In this document: piece after piece, positions 1-8,049 of the stretch
Layout: every line of letters begins with the position of its first letter
How positions within the stretch are numbered: the stretch's first letter is position 1
NCBI RefSeq assembly: GCF_000974805.1
Contig: NZ_BBQZ01000001.1
Coordinates: forward strand, 124,001-188,000
Length of the DNA stretch: 64,000 nucleotides
Reading direction: 5' to 3'
DNA from: Demequina salsinemoris
Lineage (GTDB): Bacteria > Actinomycetota > Actinomycetes > Actinomycetales > Demequinaceae
Notes under the pieces: generated by a model
The model's database searches: none
Told to the model about the DNA's origin: nothing
The model's input: the letters and a program-made list of their open reading frames with translations, nothing else
Made by a program: the position numbers and the translations under genes

Positions 1-1
1 G

Positions 2-1543
2 CGCACCGGCGAGACCACCTGGCCGACGGGACGCTTCCAGCCGGCGGGGGTCCTCGAGGGTCCCGACGGCGCGCTCGCGTGGGAGATCGAGCACAACGGC
101 CCGTGGCGCTGGGAGATCGGCTCGCTGTTCGAGCGCGAGGACTGGATGGGTCTGATCCTCATGGGTCCGACGGCGCTCCAGCACGGATGGTCTCAGGAGC
201 TCGCTCCGGGTGAGTCGTTCGCGACCGTGCTCGCCACGTTCGCGCTCGGCTCCGATCTGACCGACGCGATCGGGCGCCTGACCGCGCACCGGCGGGCGGT
301 CCACGGATCCCAGCCCGCCGACGCCTCGACCGCGCTCATCTACAACGACTACATGAACACGCTCATGGGCGACCCGACGACCGAGAAGCTCGAGCCGCTC
401 ATCGACGCGGTCGCCGCGGTCGGCGCGGACGTCTTCTGCATCGATGCCGGCTGGTACGACGAGGGCGGCGACTGGTGGCCGTCGGTCGGCCGCTGGGAGC
501 CCTCGGTCAGCCGCTTCGGCGAGGGCGGCCTCGCGCGGCTCCTGGACCGCATCCGCGACCGTGGCATGCGGCCGGGGCTGTGGCTCGAGCCGGAGGCGGT
601 CGGCGTGCGCTCGCCCGTCGCCGCCGAGCTGCCCGACAGCGCCTTCATGACGCGCGGGGGAGTGCGGATCGCCTCGCACGACCGCTACTTCCTCGACCTC
701 ACGGACGATGCGGCACGCGCCCACGTCGACGCGACGCTCGACAGGGTGATCGGCGAGTACGGGGCCGAGTACATCAAGTGGGACTACAACGTCACCCCGG
801 GCGCCGGTCCCGACGCCGACGGCGTCTCGCCGGGAGCGGGACTGCTCGCGCACCATCGTGCGCTCCAGGACCTCGTCGCGCGCGCGAGGGAGCGTCATCC
901 GCACGTGATCCTCGAGTCGTGCGCGTCGGGCGCGATGCGGCAGGACCGGGCGACCCTGGCGTTGTACGACCTGCAGTCGACCTCGGACCAGCAGGACGCG
1001 AGCCTCTATCCGCCGATCGCCGCGGGCGCGGGCATGGCCATGCCCCTCGAGCAGGCGGGCAACTGGGCGTATCCGCACTGGGAGATGACGGCCGAGGAGG
1101 TCGCCTTCACGCTCGTGACCGGGCTCGCGGGGCGGATGTACCTGTCGGGCTACCTCGACAGGTTCCCCGAGCGGTCGCGCGAGCTCGTCGCGCAGGCCGC
1201 AGCGGTCTACCGGGGCGTGATCAGACACCACGGCGAGTCGGTGCCGGTCTGGCCGCTCGGGCTGCCCGGATGGTCGGACGACGTGGTCGCGTCGGGGAGC
1301 CTCGCGTCCTCCGATGGCGTGACGCTCGTGTCCGTGTGGAGCCGCGCCGGCTCGAGCGCGGCGGACCTGTCGCTCCCGCACCTCGCGGGAGCCGACATCG
1401 AGGTGGTGCAGGCGTTCCCCGCGCCCGCGCCCGACATCAGCGCATGGACGACGACGTGGGACCCCGAGGCGGGCACGCTCGCGGTCTCAGGTATGGGAAG
1501 CATGGAGGCGCGGCTCTACGCGCTCAGGAAGGCAGGGGAATGA
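2..1543 (+). CDS. Alpha-galactosidase, GH36 family (5' end missing)
   Basis: The reading frame is already open at base 2 and runs to TGA at 1541-1543, so the N-terminus lies outside the window. The visible part starts near the end of the N-terminal beta-supersandwich domain (EIEHNGPWRWEIG) and continues through the (beta/alpha)8 barrel. The GH36 signatures are present: KWDYN carries the nucleophile Asp (codon 782-784) and SDQQD carries the presumed acid/base Asp (codon 986-988). ESCASG lies between them. The family hydrolyses terminal alpha-galactosides such as raffinose and melibiose. No signal peptide can be judged because the start is missing. It is translationally coupled to the GH127 gene, whose ATG overlaps this stop (ATGA). 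The family call is firm; the exact substrate is inferred. Confidence 0.88.
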   Translation, partial: RTGETTWPTGRFQPAGVLEGPDGALAWEIEHNGPWRWEIGSLFEREDWMGLILMGPTALQHGWSQELAPGESFATVLATFALGSDLTDAIGRLTAHRRAVHGSQPADASTALIYNDYMNTLMGDPTTEKLEPLIDAVAAVGADVFCIDAGWYDEGGDWWPSVGRWEPSVSRFGEGGLARLLDRIRDRGMRPGLWLEPEAVGVRSPVAAELPDSAFMTRGGVRIASHDRYFLDLTDDAARAHVDATLDRVIGEYGAEYIKWDYNVTPGAGPDADGVSPGAGLLAHHRALQDLVARARERHPHVILESCASGAMRQDRATLALYDLQSTSDQQDASLYPPIAAGAGMAMPLEQAGNWAYPHWEMTAEEVAFTLVTGLAGRMYLSGYLDRFPERSRELVAQAAAVYRGVIRHHGESVPVWPLGLPGWSDDVVASGSLASSDGVTLVSVWSRAGSSAADLSLPHLAGADIEVVQAFPAPAPDISAWTTTWDPEAGTLAVSGMGSMEARLYALRKAGE

Positions 1544-3468
1544 TGACCGGACAGCTCGAGGTGTCCCGCGCGCGGAGCATCGCCGGGCCGGTGCGCCTGC
1601 GCGACGCCTTCGCGTACCGGCAGCGCCCGGTCGACCTCTCGGCCATCGCGCTCGACGCGTCGGACGAGCTCGGCCGGTGGCAGGACCTCAACGCGTCGGC
1701 GACCCTGCCGCACGTCGTCGCCCAGATGGAGACCAGCGGGGTGCTCGACAACCTCCGCAAGGCGATCGCGGGCGAGGGCGAGTTCGTCGGCCCGCCGTTC
1801 GCGGACTCCGACCTCTACAAGACGCTCGAGGCGGTCGCCTGGGAGACGGCGCGCTCGGGCGCGAACCCGTTCCCCGACTTCCTCAAGACCTCGATCGACC
1901 TGCTGTCGCGTGCCCAGCGCGAGGACGGCTACCTCAACAGCCACTTCCAGCTGCCCTCGACGCCGGAGCGGTGGAGCGACCTCAGGATGGGCCACGAGCT
2001 CTACTGCGCGGGGCACCTGATCCAGGCCGCGGTCGCGTGGAACCGCGCGAACGGCGACGACCGGCTGCTCACGATCGCCCGCCGCGTCGTCGACCACATC
2101 CTCGACGTGCTCGGCCCCGACGGACGCGTGGGCTTCCCCGGGCATCCCGAGATCGAGACGGCGCTCATGGAGCTCTACCGGGAGACCGGGGACGAGCGGT
2201 ACCGCGAGCTCGCGGCCCTGTTCCTGGACCGACGCTCGCACCTGCCGATGAGTGGGCCCGCGGGGTTCTCCTCGGCGTACTACCAGAACGACGTCCCCGT
2301 GCTCGAGGCGACGACCGCGGTCGGCCACGCGGTGCGTCAGCTGTACCTGAGCACCGGCGTCGCGGACCTCGGCCTCGAGACCGGCGACCAGCGCACCCTG
2401 GACGCCGCGGTCCGCGTGTGGACGGACGCGATCGAGAACAAGACGTACCTCACGGGAGGCCAGGGGTCGCGTCACCGCGACGAGTCCTTCGGCGACGCCT
2501 ACGAGCTGCCCCCGGAGCGTGCCTATGCGGAGACCTGCGCGGGCATCGCGAGCTTCATGCTGTCGTACCGGCTCCTGCTCGCGACGGACGATGCGCGCTA
2601 CGCGTTCGAGATGGAGCGGGTCCTTCGCAACGGAGTCCTGTCGGGCGTCTCGCTCGACGGCGAGCACTTCTTCTACTCGAACCCCCTGCAGATGCGCACC
2701 GGCCACCAGGCGGACGCGGAGGACTCCCCGGCGGAGCGACTGTCCTGGTACGGGTGCGCGTGCTGCCCGCCCAATCTCGCGCGACTCGGCTCGTCGCTTG
2801 CGGCCTACGTCGCGACGCGCGACGAGCGCGGGCTCACCGTGCAGATCCCCGTCGCCGCGTCCTTCGACGTGAGCGGCGAGGGCTTCTCCGCACGCGTGTG
2901 CACCGAGACCGACGCGCCCTACGGCGGTCGCCTCGGAGCCGTGATCCAGGAGAGCTCCGGCACGTGGCGCCTGCGGCTGCGCGTGCCCGCAGGCGCCTCA
3001 GCGGTGGCCGCCACGGTGAACGGCGAGGCGGTTCCCGCCGACATCACGGGCTATGTGGAGATCGAACGCGAGTGGGTGCCAGGCGACAGCGTGATCGTGG
3101 AGGCGACGGTCCCCGTCCGTGCGGTCCACCCGCACCCGTACGTGGACGCCGTGCGCGGCACCCTCGCGATCACGAAGGGCCCGCTCGTGTACTGCCTCGA
3201 GACCGCCTCGGCGGAGCGAGAGGCGATCCTCGAGGACCTTCGCGTGACGGCCGATGGCGTCAGGGCCGCCGTGCCCGCGCCCGTGCCCGAGCTCGAGACG
3301 ACGGGGCTGGTCCTGACGGCGCACGAGGTGAAGGCAGGCGACCTGCCGATGTACGGCGAGGAGCCCGCGCCGACCGCGAGCGAGCCCGTCCGGGTGACCG
3401 CGATCCCGTACGCCCGGTGGGCGAACCGCGGCCCGACGGCCATGAGGGTGTGGGTGCCCGAGCTCTAG
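1540..3468 (+). CDS. GH127-family glycosidase (beta-L-arabinofuranosidase-like)
   Basis: This 642-residue protein has the usual length and layout of GH127 (former DUF1680): an alpha/alpha barrel followed by beta-sandwich domains. The Cys cluster C-x-C-C-P-P-N (codons 2755-2766), preceded by conserved acidic residues, matches the zinc-thiolate site in which Cys acts as nucleophile in HypBA1-type enzymes. There is no signal peptide, so it should act in the cytoplasm on imported oligosaccharides. ATG 1540 overlaps the upstream TGA; ATG 1543 is an equally possible start, with AGGCAGGGG just upstream. Pairing with GH36 suggests degradation of plant heteroglycans or arabinosylated glycans. The stop interlocks with that of the convergent FUSC gene. 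Substrate specificity in GH127 varies, so L-arabinofuranose is an inference. Confidence 0.85.
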   Translation: MMTGQLEVSRARSIAGPVRLRDAFAYRQRPVDLSAIALDASDELGRWQDLNASATLPHVVAQMETSGVLDNLRKAIAGEGEFVGPPFADSDLYKTLEAVAWETARSGANPFPDFLKTSIDLLSRAQREDGYLNSHFQLPSTPERWSDLRMGHELYCAGHLIQAAVAWNRANGDDRLLTIARRVVDHILDVLGPDGRVGFPGHPEIETALMELYRETGDERYRELAALFLDRRSHLPMSGPAGFSSAYYQNDVPVLEATTAVGHAVRQLYLSTGVADLGLETGDQRTLDAAVRVWTDAIENKTYLTGGQGSRHRDESFGDAYELPPERAYAETCAGIASFMLSYRLLLATDDARYAFEMERVLRNGVLSGVSLDGEHFFYSNPLQMRTGHQADAEDSPAERLSWYGCACCPPNLARLGSSLAAYVATRDERGLTVQIPVAASFDVSGEGFSARVCTETDAPYGGRLGAVIQESSGTWRLRLRVPAGASAVAATVNGEAVPADITGYVEIEREWVPGDSVIVEATVPVRAVHPHPYVDAVRGTLAITKGPLVYCLETASAEREAILEDLRVTADGVRAAVPAPVPELETTGLVLTAHEVKAGDLPMYGEEPAPTASEPVRVTAIPYARWANRGPTAMRVWVPEL

Positions 3469-4607
3469 GTGTCCGAGCTCGAGGCGTCTGAGCTCGAGGA
3501 GCCCGCCACCGCATCGTCCGGGAGCGGCGGAGGGTTGACGCTCGGACGGCCCGCCGGGCCGGGCGGGTGGATCAGCGCGGTGAGCACGGCGACGCCCGAG
3601 CCGACGAGCGTGTCGAGGATGCGCTCCCCGACGACGGCGGGCGTCCCGAAGTCGCCGACGGACGTGGTGACGATGATCAGCGCGAGGGGCGTGACCGCCG
3701 CGACCGCGATCGCGTAGTGCCGCGTGATGGTGAGCTCGGTGATGAACTGGAGCGCGCCGAGGATGAGGGCGAGCACCCACGGGTTCGGAGGAAGCGCGCC
3801 GACGCCCATGTAGATGAGCGCACCCACGACGGTTCCCACGGTGCGGTGGAGGCCCCGGTGCACCGCGATTCCACGCCCGGGGATGATGCCCACCACGACG
3901 ACGCCGGCGGCCACGGTCCAGTACGCGCGTTCGGGGTCCGTGTAGAGCAGGCTCACGCCGGTGCACACCGTCGCCGTGATCGCGGTGCGGATCGCGAGGT
4001 CGCGCGCGCCACGATCCCACTCGGGCGGGGCGAGCAGCACCTTGAGGGGGCGGGGCGTGACCTGCCAGTGCACGCGCCGCACGAGCGGGACGATGCTCGC
4101 GACGACCGCGAACGCGCAGCCGGCGGCGACCCAGCCGACGAGATGGACGGCGTTCGCCCCCTCGGCCGTCGCGTGCGCGGACATGCCGTAGACGATGACG
4201 GGGAACAGCGGCCCCGGCGGGCCCAGGCGGTAGCCGTGGACGGCGGCGCCGACGGCGCTCGCGACCGCGATCAGCCCCAGCCCTGCGGCGAGGGGGTAGG
4301 GGCCGAGCAGGGCGCCGAGCACGGACGACGTCACGAGCACGAGCCCCGCGAGCGGGCGCAGGCGCAGCCGCTCGAGCCGGGGCAGGGCCGCGAAGTAGGG
4401 CACCGTGAACGCGCCGACGCACGCGAGCAGCCCCGCCTGGAAGTTGTCGGTGGCCGCGCCGATGAGCAGCGGCACCGTCATGACGACGGTCGCCTGGAGG
4501 GCGATCGGCCAGCGCGGCTGCCCGGGCGGGGCGACGGTGCCGAGCGTCGCGACCGCGCGCCGCATCCCGTCGGCCCAGATGTCGCGCCGACGCGCAGTCG
4601 CGTTCAC
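3465..4607 (-). CDS. FUSC-family inner-membrane protein (aromatic acid exporter-like)
   Basis: This 380-residue protein has two blocks of hydrophobic helices separated by a short cytoplasmic linker. That duplicated arrangement is typical of the fusaric acid resistance protein-like (FUSC) superfamily. The second block carries AYWTVAAGVVVVGIIPGRG and the polar HRTVGTVVGA segment characteristic of these proteins. GTG 4607 is preferred because it overlaps the tadA stop as GTGA. An ATG about 15 codons further in is the alternative. The C-terminus is a Ser/Asp-rich tail. It probably exports small aromatic or amphipathic compounds, but no substrate can be read from the sequence. It is co-transcribed with tadA, and its stop codon interlocks with that of GH127 on the other strand. 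Confidence 0.75.
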   Translation of the reverse strand: MNATARRRDIWADGMRRAVATLGTVAPPGQPRWPIALQATVVMTVPLLIGAATDNFQAGLLACVGAFTVPYFAALPRLERLRLRPLAGLVLVTSSVLGALLGPYPLAAGLGLIAVASAVGAAVHGYRLGPPGPLFPVIVYGMSAHATAEGANAVHLVGWVAAGCAFAVVASIVPLVRRVHWQVTPRPLKVLLAPPEWDRGARDLAIRTAITATVCTGVSLLYTDPERAYWTVAAGVVVVGIIPGRGIAVHRGLHRTVGTVVGALIYMGVGALPPNPWVLALILGALQFITELTITRHYAIAVAAVTPLALIIVTTSVGDFGTPAVVGERILDTLVGSGVAVLTALIHPPGPAGRPSVNPPPLPDDAVAGSSSSDASSSDT

Positions 4608-5071
4608 CTGCGGGACTCGAAGAAGTCGCGCAGCACGTCGGCGCACTCGTCCCCGCGTACCCCCGCGACGACCTCGACCTTCGCGCCGACCCGCGCGTCG
4701 CGGACCACATCCCACTGGGAGCCCGTCGCGCCCGCCTTCTCGTCCCACGCGCCGAGGACGACGCGGGGGACGCGGGACTGGAGGACGGCTCCCGCGCACA
4801 TGAGGCAGGGCTCGAGCGTGACGACGAGCGTGCAGCCGTCGAGCCGCCACGACCCACGCGAGGCAGCGGCCTCCCGCAGCGCGAGGATCTCCGCGTGCGC
4901 GCTGGGGTCGGCATCGGCCTCGCGACGGTTGCGGCCGACGCCGATCACCGCGCCGGTCTCGTCGAGCACGACGGCGCCCACGGGGACATCGCCCTGAGCG
5001 GCCGCCTCGCGCGCGAGCGACAGGGCGGCGTCCATCGCCGTTCCGTAGGCGTCGTCCTGAAGGCTGCTCAT
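4604..5071 (-). CDS. tadA: tRNA-specific adenosine deaminase TadA
   Basis: This 155-residue cytidine-deaminase-fold enzyme carries the zinc site SAHAEI (His ligand plus catalytic Glu) and PCLMCAGA (two Cys ligands), the pattern of TadA. TadA converts A34 to inosine in tRNA-Arg(ACG) and is normally essential. [10 protein letters not shown] at 5071 is the preferred start, because a TACCGT box lies 7 nt upstream and gives a leaderless transcript; an upstream in-frame start at 5125 would run into upp. The gene is divergent from upp and overlaps the FUSC gene by 4 bp. A free nucleobase or nucleoside deaminase is the alternative, but the length and the MCAGA context favour TadA. Confidence 0.88.
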   Translation of the reverse strand: MSSLQDDAYGTAMDAALSLAREAAAQGDVPVGAVVLDETGAVIGVGRNRREADADPSAHAEILALREAAASRGSWRLDGCTLVVTLEPCLMCAGAVLQSRVPRVVLGAWDEKAGATGSQWDVVRDARVGAKVEVVAGVRGDECADVLRDFFESRR

Positions 5072-5078
5072 GGCGGCC

Positions 5079-5084
5079 ACGGTA
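5079..5084 (-). promoter_or_regulatory. -10 box of leaderless tadA promoter
   Basis: TACCGT on the minus strand lies exactly 7 nt from the tadA ATG, so transcription would begin at or next to the start codon. No ribosome binding site precedes the ATG. Confidence 0.5.
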
Positions 5085-5110
5085 GCGCCCCACGCGCGGT
5101 CCGCGCTGGG

Positions 5111-5116
5111 TAGGCT
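5111..5116 (+). promoter_or_regulatory. -10 box of leaderless upp promoter
   Basis: TAGGCT is followed by 7 nt and then the upp ATG. The same box recurs before the glycosyltransferase at 56097 and before menE. There is no Shine-Dalgarno sequence, which supports a leaderless mRNA. Confidence 0.5.
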
Positions 5117-5123
5117 GTCCCCC

Positions 5124-5765
5124 ATGGAGCTGCACGTCGCGAATCACCCGCTCATCGACCACAAGGTCACGATCCTGCGGGACAAGGACACGACGTCGCC
5201 CGTGTTCCGGCTGCTCGTCGACGAGCTCGTGACGCTGCTCGCGTACGAGGCGACGCGCCACGTGCGCGTCGAGGAGCGCGAGGTCGAGACACCGCTGACG
5301 AAGACTGTCGGCATCCGGATCTCGGACCCGCAGCCCATCATCGTCCCGATCCTGCGCGCGGGGCTCGGCATGCTCGACGGCATGACGCGGCTCATGCCGA
5401 ACGCCGAGGTCGGCTTCCTGGGCCTCAAGCGCGACGAGGAGACGCTCGAGGCGATCACCTACGCGAACCGCCTGCCCGACGACCTCACCGGTCGGCAGGT
5501 CTTCCTCATCGACCCGATGCTCGCCACCGGCGGATCGCTCATCATGGCGATCGACTACGTGCTCGAGCGCGGCGCCAAGGATGTCACCTGCGTGTGCCTG
5601 CTCGCCGCGCCCGAGGGCATCGAGAACGTGCGCGAGGCCGTGGGTGACCGCGCCAACGTCAACGTGGTCGTCGCGAAGGTCGATGAGAAGCTCAACGAGG
5701 TCGGCTACATCGTCCCTGGCCTCGGCGACGCGGGCGACCGCCTCTACGGCATCGTCGACCACTAG
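5124..5765 (+). CDS. upp: Uracil phosphoribosyltransferase
   Basis: This 213-residue protein converts uracil and PRPP to UMP in pyrimidine salvage. Family marks are the PRPP loop region [10 protein letters not shown], the preceding [11 protein letters not shown] segment, the uracil-binding C-terminal part ([16 protein letters not shown]) and the usual GIVDH end. The length is typical. ATG 5124 is the only start consistent with the conserved N-terminus ([11 protein letters not shown]), and it sits 7 nt after a TAGGCT box. The gene is monocistronic and divergent from tadA. A short GCCGG/CCGGC hairpin follows the stop at about 5777-5793. Confidence 0.96.
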   Translation: MELHVANHPLIDHKVTILRDKDTTSPVFRLLVDELVTLLAYEATRHVRVEEREVETPLTKTVGIRISDPQPIIVPILRAGLGMLDGMTRLMPNAEVGFLGLKRDEETLEAITYANRLPDDLTGRQVFLIDPMLATGGSLIMAIDYVLERGAKDVTCVCLLAAPEGIENVREAVGDRANVNVVVAKVDEKLNEVGYIVPGLGDAGDRLYGIVDH

Positions 5766-5839
5766 ACCGGTCCTCCCGCCGGCTCTGACCGGCGTGTGAA
5801 TCTGCCCACTTGCGGGGTTTCTTTTCACGACACGTGGAA

Positions 5840-5845
5840 TACACT
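5840..5845 (+). promoter_or_regulatory. Possible -10 box upstream of the MFS exporter gene
   Basis: TACACT occurs in the 229-bp gap between upp and the exporter gene. No convincing -35 hexamer lies 16-18 bp upstream. The box would give a leader of about 140 nt. Apart from this and the small hairpin after upp, I see nothing in the gap. Confidence 0.25.
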
Positions 5846-5994
5846 GAACGGGACGACCGTTGGTGTGCCCTGGAGGGGCCCGCGCGCACCGGGGCCGCCG
5901 GTCGCCCCCGCGACCGAAGTCCGCACCGTCCCCGCCCCGCCGCCACGACGACGTGGAACCACACACTCATCTTCTTCAGGAGTACTGCGTCCGC

Positions 5995-7296
5995 ATGACC
6001 ACCGACCTCAACGCGCCCCAGTGCGAGCCAGCCGTCGCATCGTCCACCGTCGCCTCGTCCACGGCCGGGCACGCTCACGATGAGCACCCCGGCGACGCGC
6101 TGTCGCGCGGGCGGCGCGGGATGCTCATCATCCTGCTGGGCGCGGCCGTCGCGCTCGGTCCCTTCACCGTCGACATGTACCTGCCGGCGTTCCCCGACGT
6201 CGCGGCGTCGCTCCACACCAGCGACGCGGCGATCCAGCTCACGCTGACCGCGACCATGATCGGCTTCGGTCTCGGTCAGCTCATCATCGGCCCGCTGTCC
6301 GACGCGGTCGGGCGCCGCTGGCCGCTGCTCATCGCGACCACCGTGCACGTGCTCGCGTCGATCTTCGTGATCTTCGCCAACGACGTCACGGGCGTCATGA
6401 TCGGGCGCATCTTCCAGGGCCTCGGAGCGTCCGGCGCCGCCGTCGTGGCGATGGCGACCGTCCGCGACCTGTTCTCCGGGCAGAAGCTCATCCGCACGCT
6501 CGCCCGCATGGCGCTCGTCACGGGTCTCGCGCCCGTGCTCGCCCCCGTCGTCGGCGCTCAGGTGCTCCAGTTCGTCGAGTGGCGCGGCGTGTTCGCGGTC
6601 CTCGCCTGCTACGGCCTGATCGTCACCGTCGCCTCGGCCATCCTCCTGTGGGAGACCCTGCCCACCGAGGACCGCGGCACCTTCGACCGCCGCATCGTCC
6701 TGCGCCGCTACCGCGTCCTGCTGTCCGACGCCAAGTTCGTGGGCGTCCTCGTCGTGGGAGGCATGACCTTCGCCGCGCTGTTCTCGTACCTGTCCTCGGC
6801 GTCGTTCGTGCTGCAGGACCTCTACGGGCTCAGCTCGCAGCAGTTCGCGCTCGTGTTCGGCTCGAACTCCGTGGGACTTGTCTTCCTCAACCAGGTGGGC
6901 GCGCGCATGATGCGCCGCCACCCTCCCCGCACGGTGCTCACCGTCGGCGTGACCCTGCAGTCGTTCGGCGCGCTCGCGCTGCTCGCGACCGGTCTGATGG
7001 ACCTCGGCCTCACCGGAGTGCTGGTGGGCCTGTTCCTCGCGGTCGCCCCGGTCGGACTGAACGGCCCCGCGATCCAGGTGCTCGCGCTCGCCGATCACCC
7101 GCACGAGGCCGGAACCGCGGCCTCCATGCTCGGGGCCTCCAACTTCGCCATCGCCGGGATGATCTCGCCGATCGTGGGGCTGCTCGGCATCTCGGTCGTG
7201 GCGATGGCCGCGGTGATGGTCGCGACGCTCATCGTCGCGCACGTGTGCCTGTGGCTCATCGTGCGTCCTGGTGTCAGTCGCGAGGTGCTCGTCTAG
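5995..7296 (+). CDS. Bcr/CflA-type MFS drug exporter
   Basis: This 433-residue protein has about 12 predicted membrane helices. It carries the DHA1 Bcr/CflA signatures TVDMYLPAFP in helix 1 and GQLIIGPLSDAVGRR, the cytoplasmic loop motif between helices 2 and 3. The RIFQGLGASGAAVV segment in helix 4 matches the family. These proteins export drugs such as bicyclomycin or chloramphenicol, or metabolites, driven by the proton gradient. The N-terminal ~40 residues are hydrophilic and Ala/Ser/His-rich. ATG 5995 follows CAGGAG at a rather long spacing of about 12 nt. The gene appears monocistronic. The exported substrate cannot be read from sequence. Confidence 0.87.
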   Translation: MTTDLNAPQCEPAVASSTVASSTAGHAHDEHPGDALSRGRRGMLIILLGAAVALGPFTVDMYLPAFPDVAASLHTSDAAIQLTLTATMIGFGLGQLIIGPLSDAVGRRWPLLIATTVHVLASIFVIFANDVTGVMIGRIFQGLGASGAAVVAMATVRDLFSGQKLIRTLARMALVTGLAPVLAPVVGAQVLQFVEWRGVFAVLACYGLIVTVASAILLWETLPTEDRGTFDRRIVLRRYRVLLSDAKFVGVLVVGGMTFAALFSYLSSASFVLQDLYGLSSQQFALVFGSNSVGLVFLNQVGARMMRRHPPRTVLTVGVTLQSFGALALLATGLMDLGLTGVLVGLFLAVAPVGLNGPAIQVLALADHPHEAGTAASMLGASNFAIAGMISPIVGLLGISVVAMAAVMVATLIVAHVCLWLIVRPGVSREVLV

Positions 7297-7384
7297 CCGC
7301 AGCGCACCGGGAGCCCGTGCGCGCCGGGGCCCCGCCCGCGTCAGCAGGTTCCAGATTCGCCTTACTGGCGACGTGTCACCGGGT

Positions 7385-7390
7385 TACCTT
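7385..7390 (+). promoter_or_regulatory. -10 box of leaderless promoter (DJ-1/PfpI gene)
   Basis: TACCTT, 6 nt (GGGGCC), then ATG at 7397. The spacing implies that transcription starts at the A of the start codon. Confidence 0.45.
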
Positions 7391-7396
7391 GGGGCC

Positions 7397-8002
7397 ATGC
7401 GGCGCATCGGCATCCTGCTCTACGAGAACTTCGACCTCATCGACGCGGGTGGACCCTACGAGGTGTTCCTCACGGCCTCCCGCCTCGCCATCCGTGACGG
7501 AGAGGCTCCTCTCTACGACGTGGTCCTCATCAGCGCGGGAGGGGACGACGTCGAGGCCTTCGGCGGCATGACGCTCACGGGACTCGTGCCCGTGGCCGAG
7601 GCCGGCGACCTCGATGTCGTGCTCGTCCCCGGGCTCGTGGATCTCGCCGCCGCGCGCGCCGACTCGCGCATCGCGGAGGCCGTCACGGAGCTCGCTGAGC
7701 GCAGCAGCCTCGTGACCTCCGTCTGCACAGGCGCCTTCCTGCTCGGCGACGCCGGGCTGCTGAAGGGCCGGCCCGCGACGACCCACTGGGAGGACGTGCC
7801 CGAGCTCGGCGCGCACGACGGCGTCGGGGAGGCCGTGGCTGGGGTCCGCTGGGTGGACGACGGCGACGTGGTCACCTCAGGCGGGCTGACCTCGGGGATC
7901 CACATGGCGCTGCACCTGGTCGCGCGCGACCAGGGAGTGGAGATGGCTCAGCGCACCGCGCGGCAGCTCGACCTCGACTGGAGCCCCACGCCCGAGCGCT
8001 GA
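7397..8002 (+). CDS. DJ-1/PfpI family protein (isonitrile hydratase-like)
   Basis: This 201-residue single-domain protein has the class I glutamine-amidotransferase-like fold of DJ-1/PfpI. The nucleophile elbow is TSVCTGAFLL, followed by KGRPATTHW and SGGLTSGIHMALH, a pattern shared by isonitrile hydratases and by the N-terminal domain of GlxA-type AraC regulators. No helix-turn-helix domain follows, so it is not a GlxA-type regulator. A Glu in an early strand (DAGGPYEVF) is the likely catalytic partner. The start is fixed by the MRRIGILLYENFD N-terminus and the TACCTT box 6 nt upstream. The physiological substrate is unknown; hydratase, glyoxalase or chaperone activities all occur in the superfamily. 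Confidence 0.8.
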   Translation: MRRIGILLYENFDLIDAGGPYEVFLTASRLAIRDGEAPLYDVVLISAGGDDVEAFGGMTLTGLVPVAEAGDLDVVLVPGLVDLAAARADSRIAEAVTELAERSSLVTSVCTGAFLLGDAGLLKGRPATTHWEDVPELGAHDGVGEAVAGVRWVDDGDVVTSGGLTSGIHMALHLVARDQGVEMAQRTARQLDLDWSPTPER

Positions 8003-8049
8003 GAGGCGCGGCGGTAGCGGAGGCGGACAGCCCCCGAGGAGGTCGTCCG

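Noticed and set aside
7397..8002. GlxA-type transcription regulator
   Set aside because: Only the amidotransferase-like domain is present; the AraC helix-turn-helix half is missing and the gene ends cleanly.
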